From positions 1-64,000 of the forward strand of contig CALRMX020000005.1 of NCBI GenBank assembly GCA_943369355.1: a stretch of DNA of 64,000 nt, given 5' to 3'. Source of the stretch: UBA7662 sp943369355. GTDB taxonomy: Bacteria > Bacteroidota > Bacteroidia > UBA7662. Position 1 is the stretch's first letter. Each line of letters starts with the position of its first letter. The notes under the pieces are model-generated. The model worked only from the letters and a program-made list of their open reading frames with translations, was not told where the DNA came from and searched no databases. A program made the position numbers and the translations under genes. Shown one piece after another: positions 42,891-51,833 of this stretch.

Positions 42891-44169
42891 ATTCTTTGTG
42901 GTACAAGAGCACTGCAAATAAGCTAAAAAACAAAATTCCTCTGTGCCAGAATAATACAGTTTCGGTCTGAATCACAATTAAAATAAAGAGCATAAAAACG
43001 AAACTCGACGATTCGCTCATTCTGTATGACCGTATAATTTTATCTAAAAAAATATACATCAGAAGTACTAAATACGGCAATCCGGCAATAAGCCAATTCT
43101 CTAGTAATTGGTTGTGAGTATTCAGCGAATTACGAATTGCGTGATTCATCCCGTTTCTAGCATGACTAGACCAGAGCGCATCTTTATAATCACCTGCCCC
43201 TACCCCCAAAAGAGGTTCGCTCTTTATTATCTCAAACGCATTTTCCCAAAGAGCTAATCGAATGGTAATACTGTTGTAGTCATCTTCTTTAAAGGTCTCC
43301 CTGTTGTAATTTAATCCGCTAAATAATTCCGAGAACCTTGTTCTTGTTTTATTAGGAAAAGCTGTAAAGATAAAAACGAAGAAAACCACTATTGCCAGAT
43401 AATACCTTGCCGAAGGGAGATTGTTAAATTTTATTTTAGGAATAAAAAGGCAAAGTATCAATGTAAGAACAACAGACACTAAAATCATTCGAGAGCTCAA
43501 CATTATTAAGGCACACCCCAAAAAAACCACGCCAGCAATCTTAATGGTTCTGGAAAAATAGTCATCCTGTACCCACCACCATAGGGCCCCTAGAATAAGT
43601 AAACTAAAATAACCGGGATGCATAATGGGCTTAGCCAAAGAAACATAGAAAAAATAAGGGGCTAGTTCTTCTAAATTTGAAACCTGGCTGTTCATTGCAT
43701 TATAAGCTCCAACAAACAATGCTATAAAAAAGGCAAGAAAGGCCCCTGTGTACCAAAATCTTCCCACGGTACGGATTTCAACCTTATTCAACGGCCTGAG
43801 GAAATATGCAAAGGGTATAAGAGGCAATAAAATTTGTGTCGACAATAATGCCATGCCGTCTGCATAATTCACCGTCCAGAACATTGATACGGCAAGCCAG
43901 GCATAATAAACCGCCCAACTCTGGAACCAGCTATTCGTTAGCGCACTACGCCAGAGCAGACTGCTGCGATTCACTGCCAGTGCTATAAATAATATGATCA
44001 GTGCATAACTACTAAACCAAACTGGCAAAAACTGAGAGAAAGCCAGAATGCCCCATGAAAGAGGTACAAAAGAGGAAACTTTCGTATTAATCAAATTCAC
44101 CAAACTTGAACTAAAGATAATATTCAGTTTTGCTGATTTAGGCTTTTTTCGACAGTAAAGTAAATTCAC
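42865..44169 (-). CDS. O-antigen ligase-like / Wzy_C membrane protein
   Basis: This polytopic protein of up to 434 residues has about ten to eleven membrane segments and a large loop (about 285-365) containing NSITIRLALWENAFEIIKSEPLLGVGAGDY and HAIRNSLNTHNQLLENWLIAG, the pattern of the WaaL/Wzy_C domain. It would ligate or polymerise lipid-linked glycans at the periplasmic face. The start is uncertain: GTG 44169 leaves only 26 bases to the divergent gtrA, whereas TTG/GTG codons at residues 23-26 would leave room for a promoter and follow a TATCTTTA near-match to the -7 element. Confidence 0.83.
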   Translation of the reverse strand: MNLLYCRKKPKSAKLNIIFSSSLVNLINTKVSSFVPLSWGILAFSQFLPVWFSSYALIILFIALAVNRSSLLWRSALTNSWFQSWAVYYAWLAVSMFWTVNYADGMALLSTQILLPLIPFAYFLRPLNKVEIRTVGRFWYTGAFLAFFIALFVGAYNAMNSQVSNLEELAPYFFYVSLAKPIMHPGYFSLLILGALWWWVQDDYFSRTIKIAGVVFLGCALIMLSSRMILVSVVLTLILCLFIPKIKFNNLPSARYYLAIVVFFVFIFTAFPNKTRTRFSELFSGLNYNRETFKEDDYNSITIRLALWENAFEIIKSEPLLGVGAGDYKDALWSSHARNGMNHAIRNSLNTHNQLLENWLIAGLPYLVLLMYIFLDKIIRSYRMSESSSFVFMLFILIVIQTETVLFWHRGILFFSLFAVLLYHKEFICQNTGS

Positions 44170-44195
44170 TTATTTTGTAAGCTATTCGTATATCC

Positions 44196-44579
44196 ATGAT
44201 GCAATCCCTTTTTACTTTTTTAAAATTTGCCTTAGTCGGTCTGGGGGGAGTGGTAATCGACTTTTCCATTACTTGGTTAATCAAAGAAAAGATAAAGTGG
44301 TCTCCGTATATAGCGAATGCTTCCGGCTTTCTAGTTGCGGCTAGTGTGAATTGGTATCTGAACCGAATATGGTCGTTTGAGAGTCAGAATCAAGACATTT
44401 TAATGGAATATAGCAACTTTATAGGAGTGGCTTTACTCGGATTGCTTATCAACACAAGTATTCTATTCTTATCGATAAAACGCCTTAATCTGAACTTCTA
44501 CCTTGCCAAAACTTTGGCAATAGGAATCACCACAATCTGGAATTTCCTTGCAAATTACTTCTACACTTTCGCGGGATGA
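44196..44579 (+). CDS. GtrA-family membrane protein
   Basis: This 127-residue protein has four hydrophobic segments and GtrA motifs: FLKFALVGLGGVVIDFSITWLI, then ANASGFLVAASVNWYLNRIWSF, and a C-terminal TIWNFLANYFYTFAG. The family is thought to move undecaprenyl-linked sugars across the inner membrane. It overlaps the next gene, a GT39-type transferase, by 4 bases (ATGA), as in classic gtrA-gtrB/gtrC-like pairs for glucosylation of O-antigen. Two adjacent ATG codons (44196, 44199) are possible starts. Confidence 0.88.
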   Translation: MMQSLFTFLKFALVGLGGVVIDFSITWLIKEKIKWSPYIANASGFLVAASVNWYLNRIWSFESQNQDILMEYSNFIGVALLGLLINTSILFLSIKRLNLNFYLAKTLAIGITTIWNFLANYFYTFAG

Positions 44580-45979
44580 GTCAAAGTCGAACATTTCAAA
44601 TTTTTACCTTAGCAATAAGTTGTGCGCTTCTTTTACCTAACTTATTCACCCATGGTATTTTTGGAGATGGTTTAATTTATTCCGTTATATCTCGAAACCT
44701 ATCGGCAGGTAAAGGTGATTTTTGGACTCCCATTTACAGCGACACCTTTTTTAATCCGTGGGCTGAACATCCACCACTCATGTTTTGGCTTGAAAGTTTC
44801 TTTTTCAAAGTATTAGGAGACCATCCTTATACAGAAAAACTCTTTAGTCTATGCTTATGGATCACCATGGTATTTTCCATTAAACATTTCTGGTCACAAA
44901 AAGACGGAAGCTGGTGGTTACCTGTGTTACTTTGGACGATAATTCCTACCGTACATTGGGGCTTTAGTAATAATATACTTGAAAACTTATTGGTGGTTTT
45001 TACCAGTTGGGCAATCTGGTTTGGTTTAAAGGAAACAACCGTCAGAAATGCCATAATCGTCGCACTTTTGGTATTTCTCGGTTTTCTTACCAAAGGTTTA
45101 GTTGCCTTTTTCCCCATGGCAGTTTGGTCGGTTCGTTTAGTTACGGTTGGAGACCTTAAAATGAGAAACGCACTGAAGTCCACATTCGTAGCAATCATTA
45201 CGCTGTCATCCTTAAGTGCACTTTTGTACTTCGACAACGATGCAATTCGTTTTCTAAGCAATTATTTTCAAACACAACTCTTGGCAAGCCTTAATGGAGA
45301 GCGACTTGTTCAAGATAAAATAGTTGATTTACCACGCTACTACCTAATAATCAGACTATTTACGGAATTGTTAAACCCTCTTGTTGTTACAATCGTAGTA
45401 CTACTAGGCTCCACTAAGCAAACCTTGCTTACACGCTTGGTAGTGAATAAAAAGAAGTGGACACTATACGGAATCATTGGACTAACTGCGTCTTTGCCTT
45501 TACTCATCTCACCGAAGCAGCATTCCTTTTACTTAATGCCTGGTTTAACGTGGTTCAGTTTAGGAATTGCACATCTACTCTGGCCAATAATCCAACAGAA
45601 GTACAGTGCCTTAAATACAAAAAAACCTCCATTCAAGGTGTTCGGCTACTTTAGTATTGGATTATTAATAGCAGGATTAGTATTTAGTGCCAGCAGGTAC
45701 GATAAAATTAGCCGTGATTCGTCGACCATTCTTTTCGTTCGAGAAATAAACAAGGTTGTACCCGAAAACGAAAAAATCGGCGGTAGTGCCGATTTATTGT
45801 CCCATCATAACCTACACGGCTATCTACAAAGATATACCTACAGGTCAATTTATTTCTCCGAGCCAGTATATTGGTTCATTACATCGAAAGACGAAGTAGT
45901 ACCAAATAACTTCGAAGCTGTACAATTAAACGCTACGAGTGATTACAAATTATGGCACTCAAGATTGCGAAGCCAGTGA
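44576..45979 (+). CDS. GT39-type membrane glycosyltransferase
   Basis: This 467-residue polytopic protein has an N-terminal catalytic-loop signature: GIFGDGLIYSVISRNLSAGKGDFWTP followed by NPWAEHPPLMFWLESFFFKVLG. The pattern of an acidic residue near an early loop and an HPP-type segment is that of the ArnT/PMT-like family, which uses polyprenyl-phosphate sugars. About ten membrane segments follow. It is coupled to GtrA by a 4-base overlap, suggesting that the GtrA protein supplies its lipid-linked sugar. The acceptor is unknown. Confidence 0.82.
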   Translation: MSQSRTFQIFTLAISCALLLPNLFTHGIFGDGLIYSVISRNLSAGKGDFWTPIYSDTFFNPWAEHPPLMFWLESFFFKVLGDHPYTEKLFSLCLWITMVFSIKHFWSQKDGSWWLPVLLWTIIPTVHWGFSNNILENLLVVFTSWAIWFGLKETTVRNAIIVALLVFLGFLTKGLVAFFPMAVWSVRLVTVGDLKMRNALKSTFVAIITLSSLSALLYFDNDAIRFLSNYFQTQLLASLNGERLVQDKIVDLPRYYLIIRLFTELLNPLVVTIVVLLGSTKQTLLTRLVVNKKKWTLYGIIGLTASLPLLISPKQHSFYLMPGLTWFSLGIAHLLWPIIQQKYSALNTKKPPFKVFGYFSIGLLIAGLVFSASRYDKISRDSSTILFVREINKVVPENEKIGGSADLLSHHNLHGYLQRYTYRSIYFSEPVYWFITSKDEVVPNNFEAVQLNATSDYKLWHSRLRSQ

Positions 45980-46017
45980 TTATTCATCGTGGATCACCTC
46001 ACCATCTGACGGTTAAA

Positions 46018-47988
46018 TTACTCCGAAGGATTTGGTAAGCCCAATTTATTTTCAGCGTCTTTATCATTGTTGAAACGGCTCTTATCGAGCGATTCAAACT
46101 GTGAGTTGTTGCTAACAAATTCAGGTACCAACTCTTTAATTTTTGTAACTATCCGCTGCTCGTCACCCGTGTTCAAAATCTGTTTAAGAGTAACCAAATC
46201 CTGTGCAACTTGATCGTAGTTATACGCACGAACCTTGCCTATCATAATTTTGGGATGGTGAGTAGGCATTGTATTTTCTTGCACGTTTAAGAGCTCCTCG
46301 TAAAGTTTCTCTCCGGGTCGAAGTCCAGTGAACGTTATTTGAATATCCTTCCCAAGGGTTAAACCTGAGAGCTTAATCATTTTTTTCGCCACATCAAGGA
46401 TTTTGACAGACTCTCCCATATCAAATATGAAGATCTCGCCTCCGTTGCCCATAACGCCTGCTTCCAGCACCAATTGGCAAGCTTCGGGAATGGTCATAAA
46501 GTAGCGTGTAATCTCGGGATGGGTAACAGTAATTGGTCCACCAGCTTCTATCTGCCGTTTAAACATGGGGATAACTGAGCCATTAGAACCTAATACATTT
46601 CCAAAACGAGTAGTTACAAATCGTGTATTCCCTGAAAAAGCGTTATTCAAACTTTGGGTGTAAATCTCTGCAACTCGTTTTGTTGCACCCATTACGTTCG
46701 TGGGATTAACCGCTTTATCGGTACTTACCATAACAAACTTGTTCACCCCAAATTCAACAGATAAATCGGCTAGTAATTGTGTGCCAAAAATATTTACTAA
46801 AACTGCTTCGTAACAATTTTCCTCCATTAACGGTACATGTTTGTAAGCCGCAGCATGAAAGACATATTTAGGACGATATTTCTTGAAAAGATTACGCATT
46901 CGCTTGTCATTCCTTACATCACCGATTACAAATCGAACATTATGTAACAAATGAGCGTACTTCTTTCTAAGTTCATTTTCTAATTCATACATAGGTGTTT
47001 CGGCCTGGTCAATTAAGACCAGTTGGGCAGGATTATAGTGCAACAATTGTCGGGCAATCTCCCCGCCAATTGACCCTGCAGCACCTGTGACGAAAATAAC
47101 CTGTTCTTCTACCTCTGATTCTACATTCTGATTATCTAAAACAATTTCTTCACGTTGCAGTAAATCTTCGATCTTAACATCTTTGATTTGCCTGCTGCTA
47201 AGTTCACCATTAATCCAATTATGAACGGGTGGTACATTTTTAACTTTGATGTTGTGTGCAAGGCATAAATCAATTATTTGCCTTTTTCTTATCGTAGATA
47301 TATTCTGTATCGAGATAATAACCTCTTGTATGTTGTTCTTTTCAACAAAATCTCGTTCAAGGATGGCGGGTGAATACACCATTATCCCTTGAAGCGCTTT
47401 GTTTATTTTACTGGGATTATCGTCGATATACCCAAGTACATTATACTGGAGACTATCGTCCTGCATCAGCGTGTTTCTGGTTATTGACCCTGATTTTCCA
47501 GCACCATAAATCAGAACATTAACTTTAGTTCGGCTACTTTCGAAAATCGAAATAAATGCTGCTTTAAAGAGAAAGCGACTAGTGACCAATCCAAAAATAG
47601 AAAACACGTAATTGATCAAAATCAGCGAGATGCCGATCGTGAGTAACCCGTTACCATACTGGGTAAACTGATACGTTAGCAGATTCAGTATGAGAAGCGC
47701 TGCAGTAGAACTAGAAGTTGCAAAAAATAATCTAACTGCGTCTTCAACCCCAGTATGTCGAATAATTCCACTGTATGATCTGAAGAATAAAAAACCAGCC
47801 AAATATGCAACAAGAACCACAGCCAGCTGACCTAAACTTAATGCACCATTAATAACGGTCAAATCAAAGTTAAACCTGACTAAATGTGCAAAACCGAAAG
47901 AAATAGCTACGATGGCTAAATCAATTAACAATATTGTCCAGCGACTGACAAATTTGTTGGAATAAGATTTAAATAAATTATAAACCAT
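46018..47988 (-). CDS. Membrane-bound UDP-GlcNAc 4,6-dehydratase, PglF/WbpM-like
   Basis: This 656-residue protein has four N-terminal membrane helices (about 15-135), a CoA-binding-like Rossmann part (about 150-280, VLIYGAGKSGSITRN) and an extended SDR domain (about 295-610) with GAAGSIGGEIARQLL and the MxxxK pair in NPTNVMGATKRVAEIY, which replaces YxxxK in this subfamily. It probably makes UDP-2-acetamido-4-keto-2,4,6-trideoxyglucose. The DegT aminotransferase upstream on the same strand is the expected next enzyme. A weak -7 element (CATCTTTG) precedes it in the 105-base gap. Confidence 0.92.
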   Translation of the reverse strand: MVYNLFKSYSNKFVSRWTILLIDLAIVAISFGFAHLVRFNFDLTVINGALSLGQLAVVLVAYLAGFLFFRSYSGIIRHTGVEDAVRLFFATSSSTAALLILNLLTYQFTQYGNGLLTIGISLILINYVFSIFGLVTSRFLFKAAFISIFESSRTKVNVLIYGAGKSGSITRNTLMQDDSLQYNVLGYIDDNPSKINKALQGIMVYSPAILERDFVEKNNIQEVIISIQNISTIRKRQIIDLCLAHNIKVKNVPPVHNWINGELSSRQIKDVKIEDLLQREEIVLDNQNVESEVEEQVIFVTGAAGSIGGEIARQLLHYNPAQLVLIDQAETPMYELENELRKKYAHLLHNVRFVIGDVRNDKRMRNLFKKYRPKYVFHAAAYKHVPLMEENCYEAVLVNIFGTQLLADLSVEFGVNKFVMVSTDKAVNPTNVMGATKRVAEIYTQSLNNAFSGNTRFVTTRFGNVLGSNGSVIPMFKRQIEAGGPITVTHPEITRYFMTIPEACQLVLEAGVMGNGGEIFIFDMGESVKILDVAKKMIKLSGLTLGKDIQITFTGLRPGEKLYEELLNVQENTMPTHHPKIMIGKVRAYNYDQVAQDLVTLKQILNTGDEQRIVTKIKELVPEFVSNNSQFESLDKSRFNNDKDAENKLGLPNPSE

Positions 47989-48093
47989 GGCTACTTTGAC
48001 AAAGATGCGAAATGAACTCTATTTTGATATTAACTAGAGATTAAAGTACCAAAACGATCACGTTGTACACAATACCCTGTGAAGGGTAGTTTT

Positions 48094-49224
48094 CTAGCCA
48101 AAAAAGCTATTCAACTTAGATTCAATTCGTTGCATATCGGAATCTGTTAAATTCGAACCCGAAGGTAGACATAGCCCCTGTTCAAAAAGCGATTCCGACA
48201 CGCCATTGACGTATCTGGGTGCCGATTCGAAAATAGGTTGCATATGCATTGGTTTCCAAAGAGGTCGTGATTCAATGTTGTCTTGCTCTAACCACAACCG
48301 CAAATCTTCTCTAGTTTTACCGTTACATAGTTGAGGGTTAAGGGTAATCGCCGTAAGCCATCGATTCGAAAACGAACCGCTTAGCTCTGCTTGAAAGGAA
48401 ATACACTCTTTTGAAGATAATTTGCTTTGATACCAATCAAAATTCTCCCTTCTCGCATGCACTCTTTCTGAGATAACCTTCATTTGACCTCTACCTATTG
48501 CAGCACACACGTTACTCATTCGATAATTGTAACCGATGTGACTGTGCTGATAGTGTGGTGCAGCATCTCTTGCTTGAGTTGCCAGAAATCGAGCTTTGTT
48601 TATTCCTTCAGCATTTGATGAAATCAGGGCACCACCTCCAGATGTTGTGATTATTTTATTTCCATTAAAACTCAATATGCCGTAGTCCCCAAACGTACCA
48701 CAAGGCTTATCATCTAATGTAGAACCTAATGCTTCTGCCGCGTCTTCAATTACCGGAATATTATACTCGTTTGCAATTGCTATTATTTCGTGCATTTTAG
48801 CTGGCATTCCATACAGATGAACGGGAATGATAGCCTTTACCTTTTTACCTTTTCCCAATCTTTCTTTGATAGCATCTCTTAACAAAATAGGGTCCATATT
48901 CCAGCTGTCTGGTTCAGAGTCGATAAAAATTGGAGTAGCCCCTTGATAGACAATTGGATTGGCTGAAGCAGAGAACGTGAAACTTTGACATATTACTTCA
49001 TCACCGTAACCTACACCTAATAGGATAAGTGCTAAATGAAGCGCAGAAGTGCCACTAGAAAGTGCTGCTACGTGTGGAGACCCCGTGAATGAACTTAAAT
49101 CCTCTTCGAATCCATTTACATGCGGGCCTAAAGGTGCGATCCAATTTGTATCAAAAGCATCCTTGACAAATTCGAATTCCGATTTGCCCATATGTGGCGA
49201 AGAGAGCCAAATCTTTTCAGACAT
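48094..49224 (-). CDS. DegT/DnrJ/EryC1/StrS-family sugar aminotransferase (PglE-like)
   Basis: This 376-residue PLP enzyme of fold type I has the sugar-aminotransferase motifs DTNWIAPLGPHVNGFE, ALSSGTSALHLALILLGVGYGDEV, IPVIEDAAEALGS and the PLP-lysine in SFNGNKIITTSGGGAL. It would amino-transfer to a 4-keto-6-deoxy UDP-sugar, fitting the PglF-like dehydratase encoded next to it, to give a 4-amino-trideoxy sugar. The PglD acetyltransferase is not seen. It has its own perfect -7 element 16 bases upstream, located after the XrtF-associated gene stop. Confidence 0.9.
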   Translation of the reverse strand: MSEKIWLSSPHMGKSEFEFVKDAFDTNWIAPLGPHVNGFEEDLSSFTGSPHVAALSSGTSALHLALILLGVGYGDEVICQSFTFSASANPIVYQGATPIFIDSEPDSWNMDPILLRDAIKERLGKGKKVKAIIPVHLYGMPAKMHEIIAIANEYNIPVIEDAAEALGSTLDDKPCGTFGDYGILSFNGNKIITTSGGGALISSNAEGINKARFLATQARDAAPHYQHSHIGYNYRMSNVCAAIGRGQMKVISERVHARRENFDWYQSKLSSKECISFQAELSGSFSNRWLTAITLNPQLCNGKTREDLRLWLEQDNIESRPLWKPMHMQPIFESAPRYVNGVSESLFEQGLCLPSGSNLTDSDMQRIESKLNSFFG

Positions 49225-49240
49225 AAATGAAGTTTATGCT

Positions 49241-49248
49241 CAAAGGTA
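49241..49248 (-). promoter_or_regulatory. Putative -7 promoter element for the sugar aminotransferase
   Basis: The minus strand reads TACCTTTG, a perfect TAnnTTTG match, 16 bases before the ATG at 49224 and in the 35-base gap after the upstream gene. Confidence 0.5.
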
Positions 49249-49259
49249 ATGAATACAGC

Positions 49260-49703
49260 TTATCGACTCTCCTTTGATATCGCGTTCTGGTAATAAAATG
49301 CGGGCACCAGTAACATCAATAGTAGAGGATTTAATGTTAACCTATGTAGCATTGAAGTAATTGGATGGCTTCCAAGCCAGAACCAGAATAGAAAAAAAAG
49401 AGGCAACAAGATGAAAAAACCAATACCCATGACAAGTATTGAGAATTTAGTGAATGATACGTTTTGAAAAAGCAAATGGATGACGCCTATCATAGTAAGT
49501 TCATTCCAACAAAATCGAAGTAATTTATTCAAAACAAAGGCATAAACCGTTGTATTGGCTTGACCAGCATAGCTCCCATTTGTGGCAAAATCTCCCAGAA
49601 ATGAAACATAATTTACATGCCTCGCCAAGTAACTCAATACCAGCAACAGTAAAAGAATAATGATTCCTAAAAACCGAACTACTTTGAATTTAGCCTTATC
49701 CAC
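49260..49703 (-). CDS. Exosortase F system-associated membrane protein
   Basis: The roughly 147-residue protein has four hydrophobic segments, an early LSYLARHVNY pattern, a central CWNELTMIGVIHLLF and a C-terminal RLTLNPLLLMLLVPAFYYQNAI. This pattern and the position directly after xrtF match the exosortase-F-associated family. The function is unknown. A start at GTG 49703 is chosen; TTG 49712 is an alternative, and both overlap the xrtF stop (25 or 34 bases). It ends before the promoter of the aminotransferase. Confidence 0.8.
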   Translation of the reverse strand: MDKAKFKVVRFLGIIILLLLLVLSYLARHVNYVSFLGDFATNGSYAGQANTTVYAFVLNKLLRFCWNELTMIGVIHLLFQNVSFTKFSILVMGIGFFILLPLFFLFWFWLGSHPITSMLHRLTLNPLLLMLLVPAFYYQNAISKESR

Positions 49704-50203
49704 CAAAGCCAAAATAAAAAAACAAACAAATATATTGAACCATTAAAGATGCTCTTGTACAAATCAAAGCTGGAACCGTTACCGTCATTTACTACTAGAG
49801 CCAACCAAGCAATCCGAACAACATTGAATATCCAGACTGAGGCAAGCGTCGTCGGAATAAACCAAAAATAATTGGCATTTGAACCTTTAAAGGCCAATAT
49901 AAAGGCTAACATTAGAATAATTACCGAAACTCCGTTACAACCCTCAATTACTCTTACTACTGGTTTATCAATTATGTAAATCCAAACACTATTCGTATCT
50001 GGATGATGGATGCCCATAACTTGAAAATTAAATGCTCCCAACAACCATATGGCAGCAGATGCAGCACCTTTCGTGAAAAGGTCGACCTGTTCACTTAAGT
50101 TATTCAAGTAAATCGAGTAAACACCTACTAAAACAACATAAACGAATAAAAAAACTCCCAAAAACCGAAGTGCGGGCTTAAAAGTTTGCAAAGTGTTCTT
50201 CAT
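49679..50203 (-). CDS. xrtF: Exosortase family protein XrtF
   Basis: This 174-residue inner-membrane protein has about five hydrophobic segments. The exosortase core is seen: VIEGCNGVSVIILMLAF with the catalytic-type Cys89, and WIFNVVRIAWLALV with Arg130. After that, where XrtF normally has a His before a KyLF segment, this protein reads FDLYKSIFNG with no His, so the third catalytic residue is not visible. Exosortases process C-terminally tagged surface proteins and often sit in polysaccharide loci. The ATG overlaps the HAD gene stop (ATGA). Confidence 0.87.
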   Translation of the reverse strand: MKNTLQTFKPALRFLGVFLFVYVVLVGVYSIYLNNLSEQVDLFTKGAASAAIWLLGAFNFQVMGIHHPDTNSVWIYIIDKPVVRVIEGCNGVSVIILMLAFILAFKGSNANYFWFIPTTLASVWIFNVVRIAWLALVVNDGNGSSFDLYKSIFNGSIYLFVFLFWLWWIRLNSK

Positions 50204-50880
50204 TCCACTCCAGTTAGCAGGGTAATTTCATCAAAACTGTTTAACCAATAATCTGGTTGAGCGCTACGGTCAACAGCGTCAATTAACTGAGGATGAACGT
50301 TGTTCCCACGGTTCAACATACCAAAGGATGACCAACCTAAGCTACGAGGAATTATAAAGTCTTTTTTTATGTTATCACCAAAAAAAACAAAGCATTTCTG
50401 CTGAAAATACTCTTCAACACGTAAGTAAGAAACTGGGCTCGGCTTCTCATAACCTACTTCCTCTGAAATACAGATGAGGTCAAAATAGTCATGTATACCT
50501 AAGGCTTCTAATTTGTTTCGCTGTGTTTTAGACCTTCCATCTGTTATCAATGCTGTTTTCGAATTCGATGCTTTCAAATTCATTAGAAATTTTTCTGCAT
50601 CACGGTACAATTTAACTTTTGGTAGATGAAAGCGGTATATATCCAATATTTCATGCTTGCTCAGGAATCGACTTACATCATGGCCATCAAGAAGAACTTC
50701 GATCCATTTTCCCTTTGCATTTATCAAATCTTCTACCGAAGGTAGATGGCTAATTGAGTGATTTAAATGTAAATGATGGAGTACTGCCCGTATACCAGAA
50801 TATTCAAACTCTCGCTCACTAAAGAGCGTATCGTCCAAATCAAAAACAAAAACACAATTAGTTGATAAAGTCCTTATCAT
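50200..50880 (-). CDS. HAD-family hydrolase
   Basis: This 226-residue phosphatase-fold protein opens with CVFVFDLDDTLFSE (nucleophile and acid/base Asp pair), then TALITDGRSK (motif II), a lysine in EVGYEKPSPVSYL (motif III), and FFGDNIKKDF (motif IV). It should hydrolyse a phosphorylated small molecule such as a sugar phosphate. The start overlaps the ATP-grasp gene by 23 bases, and its own stop overlaps xrtF, so it is translated in one unit with both. The link to the ATP-grasp enzyme suggests a joint step in modifying a sugar. The substrate is unknown. Confidence 0.87.
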   Translation of the reverse strand: MIRTLSTNCVFVFDLDDTLFSEREFEYSGIRAVLHHLHLNHSISHLPSVEDLINAKGKWIEVLLDGHDVSRFLSKHEILDIYRFHLPKVKLYRDAEKFLMNLKASNSKTALITDGRSKTQRNKLEALGIHDYFDLICISEEVGYEKPSPVSYLRVEEYFQQKCFVFFGDNIKKDFIIPRSLGWSSFGMLNRGNNVHPQLIDAVDRSAQPDYWLNSFDEITLLTGVE

Positions 50881-51832
50881 CTAAAATAATTTCTGCGTCA
50901 TACCTTAACATAACTCTATTTTCCACCCAGTTTTCAAAAAAAGAAACAGTATTGCCTTGTAAATATTCTTCAATCAAAAAACCAGGATAATTTCCACCCG
51001 ATTCATACGAAAGAGGGAAACCCCCTCCAAAACGCGGATTAATTTCAATACCAATAATTCTACCTGTTATGCGGTGTTCAAAAAATTGCATTGTTAAGCA
51101 AGATCGGGCTCCTTTAAGCTGTGAAAAAGCCATTTTTAAGCTATCGTAAAGTCGGCCCTTTTCCGTTTTGCCTTTGCTTATTTCTCCCCCTCTAACTTCT
51201 ACCCTTCTTCTCGGAATTAAACAACGAAGAACTCCTTGATTGTCGAAGTAAGCATCTACTGTGAATTCCTGATAATCTTCAGGACTCAAGTACTCCATAA
51301 ACATAAGCTTTTGATTATCAGCTAACTTGGGATTCCAGTCCGACTTGTCTTTAACAAGTAGAATGTCTTTACTCAAACTTCCATCATACGGTTTTACAAA
51401 CAGAGGGAATGTCGGGGCTGCAGGATCAAGTGGTAAAGGTATCGCAATACCCTTTTGAGTGAATAATGCGTTAGTCAGTCTCTTATCTCGACATTTTTCA
51501 ACTAAATGTAAATCTGAGACGGCTGCCACAATACCTACATGTAATAGACGATCTCTATTTGCTGAAAGTACGATTAACTCAGTATCTATTGTAGGTATGA
51601 CTAACCCTATGTTCATCTCCTGACATAGTGCTATCAAAGATTCTATGTAATCAGGAGCTGTTACGCGTGGCAAAGTAAAAAAACCATCAGATACTCTACA
51701 GGCCGAAGACCATTCAGGATTCATATCGGCTGTGAACACCCTCGATTCAGCAAATCTTAACTTAAGTTCTTTTTGGAATGCCCTGACTAAAGAAACCCTC
51801 CGACCAGCTGAAGTAATTAAAACATTTTTCAT
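50858..51832 (-). CDS. ATP-grasp ligase
   Basis: This 324-residue protein has an N-terminal Rossmann-like domain (NVLITSAGRRVSLVRAF at the start), then the ATP-grasp fold: FPLFVKPYDGSLSKDI, MFMEYLSPEDYQEFTVDAYFD, and the metal-binding GRIIGIEINPRFGGGFPLSY near the end. The family joins a carboxylate to an amine or thiol using ATP, and CarB-like members occur in glycan loci. Because a 4-amino sugar is predicted here, acylation of it is one possibility, purely inferred. The gene starts one base after the sugar transferase stop and overlaps the HAD gene. Confidence 0.88.
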   Translation of the reverse strand: MKNVLITSAGRRVSLVRAFQKELKLRFAESRVFTADMNPEWSSACRVSDGFFTLPRVTAPDYIESLIALCQEMNIGLVIPTIDTELIVLSANRDRLLHVGIVAAVSDLHLVEKCRDKRLTNALFTQKGIAIPLPLDPAAPTFPLFVKPYDGSLSKDILLVKDKSDWNPKLADNQKLMFMEYLSPEDYQEFTVDAYFDNQGVLRCLIPRRRVEVRGGEISKGKTEKGRLYDSLKMAFSQLKGARSCLTMQFFEHRITGRIIGIEINPRFGGGFPLSYESGGNYPGFLIEEYLQGNTVSFFENWVENRVMLRYDAEIILDDKDFIN

Positions 51833-51833
51833 A

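Noticed and set aside
48040..48093. Short hairpin (TACCC...GGGTA) between the dehydratase and aminotransferase genes as a terminator
   Set aside because: The stem is only about 5 bp and no proper T-run follows on either strand.
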